The notes beneath the pieces were generated by a model. The model worked only from the letters and a program-made list of their open reading frames with translations. It did not search any database and had not been told where the DNA came from. From NCBI GenBank assembly GCA_945878795.1, contig CAMDWF010000081.1, positions 1-8,556 on the forward strand: a DNA stretch of 8,556 nt. Direction: 5' to 3'. The translations under genes were made by a program, and so were the position numbers. Below are positions 1 to 6,764 of the stretch, piece after piece; the stretch's first letter is position 1, and every line of letters starts with the position of its first letter. This DNA comes from Synechococcus sp. UW140 (lineage in GTDB: Bacteria; Cyanobacteriota; Cyanobacteriia; PCC-6307; Cyanobiaceae).

Positions 1-467
1 TACTGGTGACTCGCATCCAGACACCACGTAACGAATTGGTCAGTATTCCTAATGCTACGGTGATTAGTGCATCGATTGTCAATTTTAGTTTTTCGCGCCG
101 GGAAATTGCCAAACCCGTGGCGCTGGCGACCACGATCACCATCGGCTACGACGTTCCTTGGCGCCAGGTGCATGCGCTTCTGTTGAAGGCGGCCCAATCG
201 GTACCGGGCATTGCGGCCGATCCCCAAGCATTTGTGCTGCAGATCTCCCTCAATGATTTCAATATCAGTTATGAGCTCAATGCCAGCGTCAAGGATGTAA
301 TGACCTATCGGGAAACCCTTTCCGATTTACTTGCGGCGATTCAGGATGCCTTTGCCGAGGCCGATGTGGAAATTCTTTCCCCCACCTATGAGTGCAACCG
401 TGATGGCAGTGCCCGCACCGTGCCGCCGCTGCCAAGTTTGGATGTCCTCAGGAATCGGCCAAGCTGA
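1..467 (+). CDS. MscS-family mechanosensitive ion channel, C-terminal part (5' truncated by window edge)
   Basis: The frame is open to the left edge: CTG and GTG codons precede the TRIQTPRNE segment, so the apparent GTG at position 6 is internal and the true start lies outside. What is visible is the cytoplasmic end of an MscS channel. It begins in the beta domain (NELVSIPNATVISASIVNFS, the typical 'N..V.IPN..V....I.N.S' pattern), followed by the alpha/beta C-terminal domain with TITIGYDVPW and SLNDFNISYELNA, and ends near VEILSPTYECNRDG. The pore-lining and other membrane helices are not in the window. MscS channels open under membrane tension and release solutes during hypo-osmotic shock. 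The family call is secure; the subfamily cannot be told from this fragment. The last 20 bases overlap the convergent LD-carboxypeptidase gene. By eye the first about 130 bases are less GC-rich than the following genes. Confidence 0.9.
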   Translation, partial: LVTRIQTPRNELVSIPNATVISASIVNFSFSRREIAKPVALATTITIGYDVPWRQVHALLLKAAQSVPGIAADPQAFVLQISLNDFNISYELNASVKDVMTYRETLSDLLAAIQDAFAEADVEILSPTYECNRDGSARTVPPLPSLDVLRNRPS

Positions 468-1368
468 GACGGCCCGTCCGTCCGTCCAGCCTGGCCAGGC
501 TGCCCAGGGGAAGGGCCCCATTGCCGGGCCAATGGCCTACCGGGAGTTGGGCCACCACAGGTATGCCCAGGTCGGCGGTGCGCTCGCGTAACACCTGTTC
601 GGCCGTGAAATAGTGGTGGCTCGGTTGGTCGCTGCGGTCATGGTCGACGCAGTCGCGGAAGTTGCCGAAGCCGATTCCAGCCAATTGTTGTAAAGCGCCG
701 CAGAGCCGCCAGTGGGTCAGCATTCGCTCCAGTCGGTAGGGGGCTTCTGCCACGTCTTCGAGCACCAAAATGGCGCCCCGCAGATCTGGCAGATGCTGGG
801 TTCCCAACAGGTGGGTGGCCACGGTCAGGTTGGCGGCCAGTAGGGGACCGGCCGCCATGCCGCTTTGCCAGCCTTCCCCCTCCAGGTCCGGGAGGGGTTC
901 ACCGAACAGCAGGGCCCTTAAACGGTCCTGACTCCAGGCGGGTTCGTCGGCAAGGGTGGTGACCAGGGGGCCGTGGATGGCGCCCCCTCGCCCCCGGGCC
1001 AGCCGTTCCCACAGCAGGGAAGTGACGTCCGAAAAGCCCAGCAACCAGGCGTTGTGGTCGGGGAGGTTCTGCTCGAGGAGCCGCGCCGAACCCCAGCCGC
1101 CCCGGACACAGGCCAATAAGGCCGCCCCTTCCTGACTGTTTGGGTCACCGGTATGGAGGTCGGCGGCCCGATGGTGGTCTTCGCCGGCCAGGAATCCCCA
1201 GCGTCGCCCCACCAGTTCGGGCCGTTCTTCCACGTCCAATCCCCAACTGCGCAGTACGTCCATGCCCCGCTGCAGCCGTTCGCCCCCTTCAAGGGCCGAA
1301 CTGGCCGCCACCAGGCGTACCCGGTCACCGGAGCGGAGCGGTTTGGGATGGCTCAGGGGAGCAGCCAT
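448..1368 (-). CDS. LD-carboxypeptidase (peptidase family S66, LdcA/MccF-like)
   Basis: The 306-residue protein has the normal length for S66 serine peptidases. In LdcA these cut the L,D bond that releases the terminal D-Ala from murein tetrapeptides during peptidoglycan recycling; MccF relatives cleave microcin C-type conjugates. The expected triad is visible: Ser113 in GFSDVT, Glu204 in LVLEDVAEAPY and His279 in LPVGHWPGNG. CVRGGWGSARLL (87-98) is the conserved 'RGGyG..R.L' block. No signal peptide is seen at the N-terminus, which fits a cytoplasmic enzyme. The start is ATG, 21 bases after the ubiA stop on the same strand; I see no clear ribosome binding site, so translation may depend on the upstream gene. 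The TGA stop lies inside the end of the convergent channel gene. Peptidoglycan recycling is the likelier role than microcin immunity because there are no microcin genes nearby, but substrate cannot be read from sequence. Confidence 0.92.
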   Translation of the reverse strand: MAAPLSHPKPLRSGDRVRLVAASSALEGGERLQRGMDVLRSWGLDVEERPELVGRRWGFLAGEDHHRAADLHTGDPNSQEGAALLACVRGGWGSARLLEQNLPDHNAWLLGFSDVTSLLWERLARGRGGAIHGPLVTTLADEPAWSQDRLRALLFGEPLPDLEGEGWQSGMAAGPLLAANLTVATHLLGTQHLPDLRGAILVLEDVAEAPYRLERMLTHWRLCGALQQLAGIGFGNFRDCVDHDRSDQPSHHYFTAEQVLRERTADLGIPVVAQLPVGHWPGNGALPLGSLARLDGRTGRLSLADS

Positions 1369-1389
1369 GGTGTTCGGAAAGCGAGGGGA

Positions 1390-2283
1390 TCACTGCGGCA
1401 CGATCAGCGCCAGCAGCAGCAGGGCCCCCAGCATGACCTGATGGCTGAAATGCACTCCGTAGGCGGCCTGCGGCAGATCTGGGCGCCTCAGGATCGACAC
1501 CTCCCGTTGCATCCCCCAGGTTGCCGCGATCCAGAGAAGCCAGAATTCCGGCATGGCGATGCCCCGCAGCCAGGCGGCTGTGGCCAGGGCCCCGGCCGTC
1601 AGGCCGTAGCAGCAGGCCACCACCAGCGGCGCATGGCGGCCCAGGGTGAGGGCGCTGCTCCGCACCCCGAGGCGTCGGTCGTCCTCCCGGTCACTCATGG
1701 CATAGACCGTGTCGAAGCCGAAGCTCCAGCAAAGGGTGGCGAACCAGGTGAGGCCCAGGGCCGCTCCAGCGAGTTCGCCGCTGGCGGTGGCCCAGGGAAT
1801 CAACACCGCAAAGCCCCAGCAGCAGGCCAGGACCAGCTGGGGCAAGGCAAACCAGCGCTTGGCGGAGGGGTAAAGCAGCACGGGGGGTAGGGCCGCCAGG
1901 GCCAAGGGCAGGGCCAGCAGCCGGCCCTGGGGGGGCAGGGCCAGGACCACCAGCAGGGCGACCACCAGGCAGGCGACCAGCAGGGCGAAGGCGGTCGGCA
2001 CCCCTACCCGTCCGTCGGCCAGGGGCCGCTTTCGGGTGCGTTCCACCAGGGGATCAATGCGGCGGTCCCAGAGGTCGTTGGCGACGCAGCCGGCACCGCT
2101 TACCGCCAAGCCGCCAAGCACCATCAAGGCCAACAGGGGCAGCGAGGGCGGTGATGCCGGGTTGAGCCAGAGGGCCCAGCCAGCCGGAATCAACAGAATC
2201 AGCCTGCCGCTGGGATGGTTCCAGCGCAACAGTTCGAACCCGTCGCGGACCCGTTGTAAGGGCCCTGGAGCCGTCCTGGCCAT
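1390..2283 (-). CDS. ubiA: 4-hydroxybenzoate polyprenyltransferase (UbiA family), plastoquinone pathway
   Basis: This is a 297-residue integral membrane protein made almost entirely of hydrophobic segments, usual for UbiA enzymes. Both Mg2+-prenyl-diphosphate motifs are present: NDLWDRRID at residues 69-77 (NDxxDxxxD) and DTVYAMSDREDD at residues 191-202. The N-terminal RWNHPSGRLILLIPAGWAL (20-38) and RKRPLADGRV (84-93) are typical of the 4-hydroxybenzoate subgroup. The enzyme attaches a polyprenyl chain to 4-hydroxybenzoate; in cyanobacteria this is a step toward plastoquinone rather than ubiquinone (established for the Synechocystis homologue). The ATG at 2283 is preceded by an AGGGGA-like stretch about 10 bases upstream. 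The gene is first in a likely two-gene unit with the LD-carboxypeptidase and is divergent from ppx. Other UbiA members (chlorophyll synthase, homogentisate or menaquinone prenyltransferases) fit the motifs less well. Confidence 0.92.
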   Translation of the reverse strand: MARTAPGPLQRVRDGFELLRWNHPSGRLILLIPAGWALWLNPASPPSLPLLALMVLGGLAVSGAGCVANDLWDRRIDPLVERTRKRPLADGRVGVPTAFALLVACLVVALLVVLALPPQGRLLALPLALAALPPVLLYPSAKRWFALPQLVLACCWGFAVLIPWATASGELAGAALGLTWFATLCWSFGFDTVYAMSDREDDRRLGVRSSALTLGRHAPLVVACCYGLTAGALATAAWLRGIAMPEFWLLWIAATWGMQREVSILRRPDLPQAAYGVHFSHQVMLGALLLLALIVPQ

Positions 2284-2367
2284 GGCTGATGGTCCCCTGG
2301 CGGTGCTGGCGGCACCCTAGTTCGGGACATCTTGACCGCTTCAATGGCAAAGTGACGCCGCCAAACG
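2284..2367. promoter_or_regulatory. Divergent spacer between ubiA and ppx
   Basis: These 84 bases separate two genes that point away from each other, so both promoters should lie here or within the 5' ends of the genes. A TTGACC at 2332-2337 resembles a -35 element for ppx, but no convincing -10 box is found at normal spacing (the 17-base spacing gives ACGCCG). No operator palindrome stands out. The promoter role is inferred from gene arrangement only. Confidence 0.35.
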
Positions 2368-4014
2368 GTGCCGATTCCGATGGCCTCCCCACAGGCTCCC
2401 TTGTCCGAGGCGCCACACCCTGCCAGCGGCGAGCGGCGGGTGGCGGCGATTGACATTGGCACCAACTCGATCCACCTGTTAATCGCTGCCATCAATCCGG
2501 ACTTGCACAGCTTCAGTGTGGTGGTGGCGGAGAAGTCCACGACCCGGCTGGGAGAGCGGGATCCCAACAGTGGCGATCTCAGTGCCGCAGCCATCGAGCG
2601 GGCCTTTCTCACCCTGCGCCACTGCCGCGATTTGGCCGAGAGCCATGGGGTAGAGCAGATCGTCACCGCGGCCACCAGCGCCGTGCGCGAGGCCCCCAAT
2701 GGGCGGGAATTTGTGCAGGCGCTGCACGATCAGCTTGGCCTGACGGTGGACCTGATCAGCGGTCCTGAGGAGGCCCGCCTGATCTACCTGGGGGTGCTTT
2801 CCGGTATGACCTTTGGGGACAAGCCCCATCTAATTTTGGATATCGGCGGGGGGTCCACTGAGTTGATCCTGGCCGATGGCGGTGATGCGCGGGTCTTGAC
2901 AAGCACCCGCATCGGGGCCGTGAGGCTGCAGCGGGAGTTCTGCCAGCAGGATCCCCTGCCCTCCGGCAGGCGCAGTTTTTTGCAGGCCTACATTCAAGGC
3001 TCGTTGGATCCTGCCGTGGTCCAGGTGGGCCAGGCCCTGCGGCCCGGCGAGAACCCCCTCCTGGTGGCCACCAGCGGCACGGCGATGGCCCTGGCTTCCC
3101 TGGCGGCGGCGGAGGATTCCAAACCGCCGCGAAAGTTACAGGGCTATCGCCTCAGCCGGGAGCGGATTGACCAGTTGATCACCAAACTCCAGGTCATGAC
3201 GCCGGAGCAGCGGCGCGGACTCACGGCGATCAACGAGCGACGGGCCGAAATCATTGTGCCCGGGGCCCTGATTCTGCAGACGGCGATGCGGATGCTCGGG
3301 GCCCAGGAACTGGTGGTGTGTGACCGGGCCCTGCGGGAGGGCCTGATCGTGGACTGGATGCTGCGCAACGACCTGCTCGGCGACCGCTTTGCATTTCAGA
3401 GCACGATTCGCGAGCGCACGGTGCGATATCTAGCCCGCAACTATGGCGTGGATCCGGAGCGGGCAGACCGGGTGGCGGCCCAGGCCCTGTCGCTATACGA
3501 CCAGACCCGTGGCTGGCTACACCATGACGATGGCAAGGGGCGTCTGTTGCTCTGGGCGGCGGCCCAGCTGCACGACTGTGGCAAATACGTGAATGTGGGG
3601 GCTTACCACAAGCACACCTGGTATCTGATTAGGCACGGTGAACTGCTGGGTTACTCGGAGTTGGAGCACCTGATGGTGGCGGCCATCGCCCGCTACCACC
3701 GGCGCAGTCTGCCCAAGAAGCGCCATGAATCCTGGCAATTGATTGAGGGCCGGGATGAGCGCCGGACGGTCACGTCTCTAGCTTTGTTCTTGCGATTGGC
3801 GGCGGCCCTGGATCGTCGTCCCGAGGCGGTGATTGAGGGGTTGGCCGTCCGTCAGGAGGGCTCTGGCTCTTTGGTGATCACCCTGGAGCCCCGGCTGGGG
3901 GTCGATGGCACCTATCCAGACCTGAGCCTGGAACGCTGGAGCCTGCTTTCCTGTGCCCCTGTGGTCCTGGAGGTCACGGGGCTGCAGCTGCAGGTGCCGG
4001 AGATTGGGGCTTAG
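2368..4014 (+). CDS. ppx: Exopolyphosphatase / guanosine pentaphosphatase (Ppx/GppA) with HD-like C-terminal domain
   Basis: The 548-residue protein is of the long Ppx class (E. coli Ppx is about 513). Actin-like ATPase-fold motifs appear in order: AAIDIGTNSIHLLIA (26-40), TAATSAVREAPNG (100-112), SGPEEARLIYLGV (131-143) holding the catalytic-region Glu134-Glu135 pair, the phosphate loop LILDIGGGSTELIL (155-168) and ATSGTAMALA (234-243). The C-terminal domain has LHDCGKYVN (401-409) and a following His-rich stretch to about 446, as in the HD-type domain of long Ppx proteins. The enzyme removes terminal phosphate from polyphosphate and may convert pppGpp to ppGpp; sequence alone does not separate these. 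An in-frame TGA at 2353-2355 limits the start to GTG 2368 or ATG 2380 (residue 5); neither has a clear ribosome binding site, and ATG 2380 is a fair alternative. The last 41 bases overlap the convergent rodZ-like gene. Confidence 0.95.
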   Translation: MPIPMASPQAPLSEAPHPASGERRVAAIDIGTNSIHLLIAAINPDLHSFSVVVAEKSTTRLGERDPNSGDLSAAAIERAFLTLRHCRDLAESHGVEQIVTAATSAVREAPNGREFVQALHDQLGLTVDLISGPEEARLIYLGVLSGMTFGDKPHLILDIGGGSTELILADGGDARVLTSTRIGAVRLQREFCQQDPLPSGRRSFLQAYIQGSLDPAVVQVGQALRPGENPLLVATSGTAMALASLAAAEDSKPPRKLQGYRLSRERIDQLITKLQVMTPEQRRGLTAINERRAEIIVPGALILQTAMRMLGAQELVVCDRALREGLIVDWMLRNDLLGDRFAFQSTIRERTVRYLARNYGVDPERADRVAAQALSLYDQTRGWLHHDDGKGRLLLWAAAQLHDCGKYVNVGAYHKHTWYLIRHGELLGYSELEHLMVAAIARYHRRSLPKKRHESWQLIEGRDERRTVTSLALFLRLAAALDRRPEAVIEGLAVRQEGSGSLVITLEPRLGVDGTYPDLSLERWSLLSCAPVVLEVTGLQLQVPEIGA

Positions 4015-4942
4015 GAGTCGGGGCAGCCGTGGGGGAAGCACTGGGAAAAGACGGGGCTACGGGGCTGAAACGGTGCCAACTCAGGTCATCGACCCGGCCT
4101 AGAGGTCGGGAGGGCCCATCGCCGACTGCAGCGAGCACGGCATAGGGGCGACCGGCCAGAACCTCAAGCCCTTGGCCTAGGGGAAAGTTTTGCTCGCCCG
4201 ACAAGGTGCCTTCAAAAATCACCTTGCCATCGCTCTGCCGCACCTGGATCCAACTCGGCTCGGAGGACTTCAGGCGCAACTTTGACGGTACTGCTGCTGG
4301 GGGCGCGGCAGCGCTGGCAGCGACGGGGGCCCCTGGGCGGCTGGGGGGAGCGGCCACCCGGTCCCCATCGGTGGTGGCGGTAGGGGCCTGGCGGGCCGCT
4401 TGGGAGTGACGCTGCCAGGCGTTGTAACCCAAGGCTGCGGCGAGGCCCAGGGCGCCGAGCACCAGGGGCAGGCCCCAGAGCCAGGGGGCTGGGGCCTGGC
4501 TGCTGTGGTTGAACTGGCCCGGACCTGAGCCCTCCCGCCGTGGAGGCAGCTGACCTGTGGGGGAGGGCTTGACGCGCCGTGGTGGAGCGGGTGGCACGGA
4601 TGGACGGGACTGGGATCGCACCATCAAGCGGCTGCCACGAAGATCCTGTACGGCCTCGTCGATGTTCAGATCAAGGGCACTGGCCACCCTTCGCGCCAGG
4701 GCGATGACAAAGACGCCTTCGGGCAGATGGGTATGGTCGCCGCTTTCGAGAGCCCTGAGCTGGGAGGCACCGACGCGCAACCGCTCGGCCAAGAGTTCAA
4801 GTTCGATGCCGCGCTGGTGCCTAGTGGCCGCAAGTGTGCTGCCAAGCTTTTGCAGTTCCGGGATCGGTTCTGACCGGGGCAGGACCCCTTCGCTTGTCGG
4901 GGCAGTCTGCTGGGGATCCGGAATGCCGCTCAAGGGAGCCAC
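3974..4942 (-). CDS. RodZ-like membrane-anchored helix-turn-helix protein (HTH_25 / DUF4115)
   Basis: The 322-residue protein has the RodZ layout. An N-terminal helix-turn-helix lies at about 29-103 (LGSTLAATRHQRGIELELLA, then LRVGASQLRALESGD). A basic Pro-rich linker runs from about 107 to 150, one membrane helix covers about 153-174 (LWGLPLVLGALGLAAALGY), and an Ala/Pro linker follows. A DUF4115-type beta domain lies at about 219-285, with SWIQVRQSDGKVIFEGTLSG. A Ser/Pro/Ala tail (about 293-322) ends the protein. In E. coli, RodZ binds MreB through the HTH and helps keep rod shape; the same role here is an inference, and many cyanobacterial copies are labelled only as HTH-domain proteins. 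The start is GTG 4942; an in-frame stop lies upstream with no ATG in between. Only a weak GGA precedes it. The tail overlaps ppx by 41 bases. tRNA-Val lies 75 bases upstream on the same strand, so read-through from its promoter is possible. Confidence 0.85.
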   Translation of the reverse strand: MAPLSGIPDPQQTAPTSEGVLPRSEPIPELQKLGSTLAATRHQRGIELELLAERLRVGASQLRALESGDHTHLPEGVFVIALARRVASALDLNIDEAVQDLRGSRLMVRSQSRPSVPPAPPRRVKPSPTGQLPPRREGSGPGQFNHSSQAPAPWLWGLPLVLGALGLAAALGYNAWQRHSQAARQAPTATTDGDRVAAPPSRPGAPVAASAAAPPAAVPSKLRLKSSEPSWIQVRQSDGKVIFEGTLSGEQNFPLGQGLEVLAGRPYAVLAAVGDGPSRPLGRVDDLSWHRFSPVAPSFPSASPTAAPTPKPQSPAPAAAAP

Positions 4943-4997
4943 TCCATAACCGTGAGCTGAATGTTGGGATCAGTATGACGGGAGCCCGCTGGCCTGA

Positions 4998-5008
4998 GGT
5001 CTGAGACC
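4998..5008. repeat. Short inverted repeat between tRNA-Val and the rodZ-like gene
   Basis: GGTCTGAGACC is a perfect 5-base inverted repeat around one central base, next to five A residues (5009-5013). On the minus strand the tRNA 3' end is followed by CTCTTTTT and then this repeat. The order (T run before repeat) is the reverse of an intrinsic terminator, so it may be a short protein-binding site or chance. A second short palindrome (CGGGAGCCCG, about 4979-4988) lies close by. Confidence 0.3.
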
Positions 5009-5017
5009 AAAAAGAGA

Positions 5018-5089
<72 letters not shown>

Positions 5090-5123
5090 CGCTGTCCTGA
5101 TCTTCGATGATCGTGACGATTTC

Positions 5124-5129
5124 ATTATA
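5124..5129 (-). promoter_or_regulatory. Candidate -10 box of the tRNA-Val promoter
   Basis: The minus strand reads GAGCTATAATGAAATCG, a perfect TATAAT hexamer 34 bases upstream of the first base of mature tRNA-Val. A transcript starting about 7 bases downstream would carry a leader of roughly 28 bases, which is plausible for a tRNA precursor. The -35 region is weak (CAAACT or AAACTT at 17-18 bases spacing). The box also lies in the 102-base spacer in front of the MQO-like gene on the other strand, so promoters for both may share this short region. Confidence 0.55.
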
Positions 5130-5177
5130 GCTCACGGCTTGCGCCCAAGTTTGACCGGCTACCCCAGGGACGATGCT

Positions 5178-5184
5178 GGGAGGG
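5178..5184 (+). promoter_or_regulatory. Ribosome binding site of the MQO-like gene
   Basis: GGGAGGG lies 7 bases before ATG 5192. It is one of the few good Shine-Dalgarno sequences in the window and fixes the start of the oxidoreductase. Confidence 0.7.
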
Positions 5185-5191
5185 ATAGGCC

Positions 5192-6640
5192 ATGCCACTT
5201 TTGAAAAGCGACGCCTCCCCCCGTTCCGAATCCTCTACCACCGAAACCGTCACCGATGTGTTGATCGTGGGCGGCGGTGTCTGCGGCACGGCCCTGTTGT
5301 TCACCCTGGCCCGCTACACCGACCTGGCCCACATCACCCTGGTGGAGCGTTACGACCAGCTGGCCCAGGTCAATTCCAAGGCCACCAGCAACAGCCAGAC
5401 CATCCATTGCGGGGACATCGAGACCAACTACACCTTGGAGAAGGCGCTGCGGGTTCAACGCACCGCCGAAATGATCGGCCGCTATGGCGACCTGCTCGAC
5501 CCTGACCGTCGCGATCGCTGTGTGTTTCGAACTGCCAAGATGGTTCTGGCCGTGGGCCCGAGGGAATGTGAGCTGCTCAGGGAGCGCTTCCAGCTGTTTT
5601 CCCCCCACTTCCCGGCCATGGAGCTGCTGGAGAAGCAGCAGATCGCGGCGTGGGAACCCCAGGTGGCCCTTGTCAACGGAGTTCTGCGGCCGGAGGAGTT
5701 GCTAGCCATTGGCATCCGCAGGTCCCCGACGGCCGTCGATTACGAGGCCCTCTCGGAGTCGTTCGTGGAGCTGGCAAACGCAGCCGGTGCAGGCCCAGAG
5801 CGTGTCGTCGACGTGCGTCTTTGCACCCGCGTCATTCAGATCGAAGCCGAGGGCGACCACTATCGCGTCGAACTGGCCACTGGCGAGGTGGAAAGGCCCC
5901 GGACCCGGTTGCGGGCCCGCCATGTGGTGGTCAACGCTGGCGCCCACAGCTTGTTGCTGGCGCAGAAGATGGGATATGGGTTGGAGTATTCGTGCTTGCC
6001 GGTGGCGGGCAGTTTCTACTTCACTCCTGATTTGTTGCGTGGCAAGGTATACACCATGCAAAACGACAAGCTGCCCTTCGCTGCCCTCCATGGCGATCCG
6101 GATGTGCGCAGCCCTGGCAAGACTCGCTTTGGCCCTACGGCCCTGCTGTTGCCCTTGTTGGAGCGCTACCGCCCCGCTTCTTTCTGGGAATTTCTACGGG
6201 TGCTACGGCTCGATGGGGCGGTGTTGGCCGTGTTGTGGCAGTTGTTTGGCGATGCTGATATCCGCAGCTACATCATTCGTAATTTGTTGTTCGAGGTGCC
6301 CTGGCTGCGGCGGCGCCTCTTCCTGGCCGATGCGCGCAAGATCGTGCCGGCCCTGCAACTCGACGACCTGCGCTTCGCGGAGGGCTATGGCGGGGTGAGA
6401 CCCCAACTTATCGATCGCCAGAGCCGCCGGCTGATGCTCGGCGAGGTGTGTATCCCGGCCCGGCCTGGCCTCAGCTTCAACGTGACCCCCTCGCCGGGGG
6501 GCACCTGCTGTCTCGGCAATGCCGAGCGGGACGCCCTGGCGATCCGGGACCACCTTGGCTGCCACTTCGACCACGCCCGCCTGGTGCGGGAGCTAGTGGG
6601 AGAAGACGCTGGGTGCCTTGAGGCGCCATGGGCCGCTTAG
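5192..6640 (+). CDS. mqo: Malate:quinone oxidoreductase-like FAD-dependent oxidoreductase
   Basis: The 482-residue flavoprotein is near the usual MQO length (about 500). The FAD-binding Rossmann motif is at residues 23-35 (VLIVGGGVCGTAL, GxGxxG at 27-32), with the ribose-binding acid Glu52 in LVERYD. Then come RHVVVNAGAHSLLLAQKMGY (243-262), the core strand LPVAGSFYFTP (269-279), TRFGPTALLLPLLERY (311-326) and the C-terminal FNVTPSPGGTCCLGNAERD (429-447), matching the flavin-closing 'SPGaS' region of MQO. Residues about 328-388 form amphipathic, Leu/Trp/Arg-rich helices, suited to peripheral membrane binding. MQO oxidises malate to oxaloacetate and reduces the quinone pool, here presumably plastoquinone. 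The classical 'NNAGTGHSALCELNYT' segment appears only as NSQTIHCGDIETNYT (67-81), so a distant subgroup and possibly another 2-hydroxyacid substrate are possible. pyrF follows 56 bases later and may be cotranscribed. Confidence 0.78.
   Translation: MPLLKSDASPRSESSTTETVTDVLIVGGGVCGTALLFTLARYTDLAHITLVERYDQLAQVNSKATSNSQTIHCGDIETNYTLEKALRVQRTAEMIGRYGDLLDPDRRDRCVFRTAKMVLAVGPRECELLRERFQLFSPHFPAMELLEKQQIAAWEPQVALVNGVLRPEELLAIGIRRSPTAVDYEALSESFVELANAAGAGPERVVDVRLCTRVIQIEAEGDHYRVELATGEVERPRTRLRARHVVVNAGAHSLLLAQKMGYGLEYSCLPVAGSFYFTPDLLRGKVYTMQNDKLPFAALHGDPDVRSPGKTRFGPTALLLPLLERYRPASFWEFLRVLRLDGAVLAVLWQLFGDADIRSYIIRNLLFEVPWLRRRLFLADARKIVPALQLDDLRFAEGYGGVRPQLIDRQSRRLMLGEVCIPARPGLSFNVTPSPGGTCCLGNAERDALAIRDHLGCHFDHARLVRELVGEDAGCLEAPWAA
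5511..5518. repeat. HIP1 octamer GCGATCGC
   Basis: One copy of the highly iterated palindrome of cyanobacteria lies inside the MQO-like gene. It is the only full octamer I found by eye; a single copy supports cyanobacterial origin only weakly. Confidence 0.5.
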
Positions 6641-6671
6641 GGGGCCTGGCAGCAAGCGACCACCTTTTACC

Positions 6672-6764
6672 GTGGAGCTGTCTATGTGTTTAAAGGGTGC
6701 TGGCCCAGTCTCCTATTGCCCCCCCTGGGCCCCCCCCCGCCGATCTGCTGATCCTGGCCCTTGA
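6672..6764 (+). other. Ribosome binding site plus short ORF (26 codons) overlapping the start of pyrF
   Basis: GTGGAG at 6672-6677 lies 6 bases before ATG 6684, a well-placed Shine-Dalgarno. From this ATG the frame runs 26 codons (starting MCLKGAGPVSYC) to TGA at 6762-6764, one base out of frame with pyrF. Loss of a single C in the C runs at 6719-6725 or 6730-6738, or a +1 ribosomal shift there, would join this start to the PyrF domain. It can be read as the true pyrF start broken by a base-count error, a start used with frameshifting, a leader peptide, or a chance ORF. I cannot decide between them from one sequence. Confidence 0.4.

Noticed and set aside
1153..1890. Long open frame on + strand (245 codons) opposite ldcA and ubiA
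   Set aside because: It lies fully antisense to two genes with intact catalytic motifs, crosses their boundary and has a Gly/Gln/His/Pro-rich translation without any domain; it is a by-product of high GC.
2332..2360. Sigma-70 promoter for ppx beginning with TTGACC
   Set aside because: No -10 hexamer of acceptable quality at 16-18 bases spacing; kept only as a general divergent spacer.
4557..4949. Open frame on + strand opposite the 5' half of the rodZ-like gene
   Set aside because: Arg/Ser-rich shadow translation; the minus strand shows the HTH and the membrane helix.
4998..5017. Possible terminator after tRNA-Val
   Set aside because: On the minus strand the T run comes before the inverted repeat, and on the plus strand the repeat is followed by A residues; neither order fits an intrinsic terminator.
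5709..6398. Long open frame on + strand (229 codons) inside the MQO-like gene
   Set aside because: The translation is rich in Cys, Trp, Ser and Ala, as expected of a shifted frame of GC-rich coding DNA, while the MQO-like frame has clear flavoprotein motifs.
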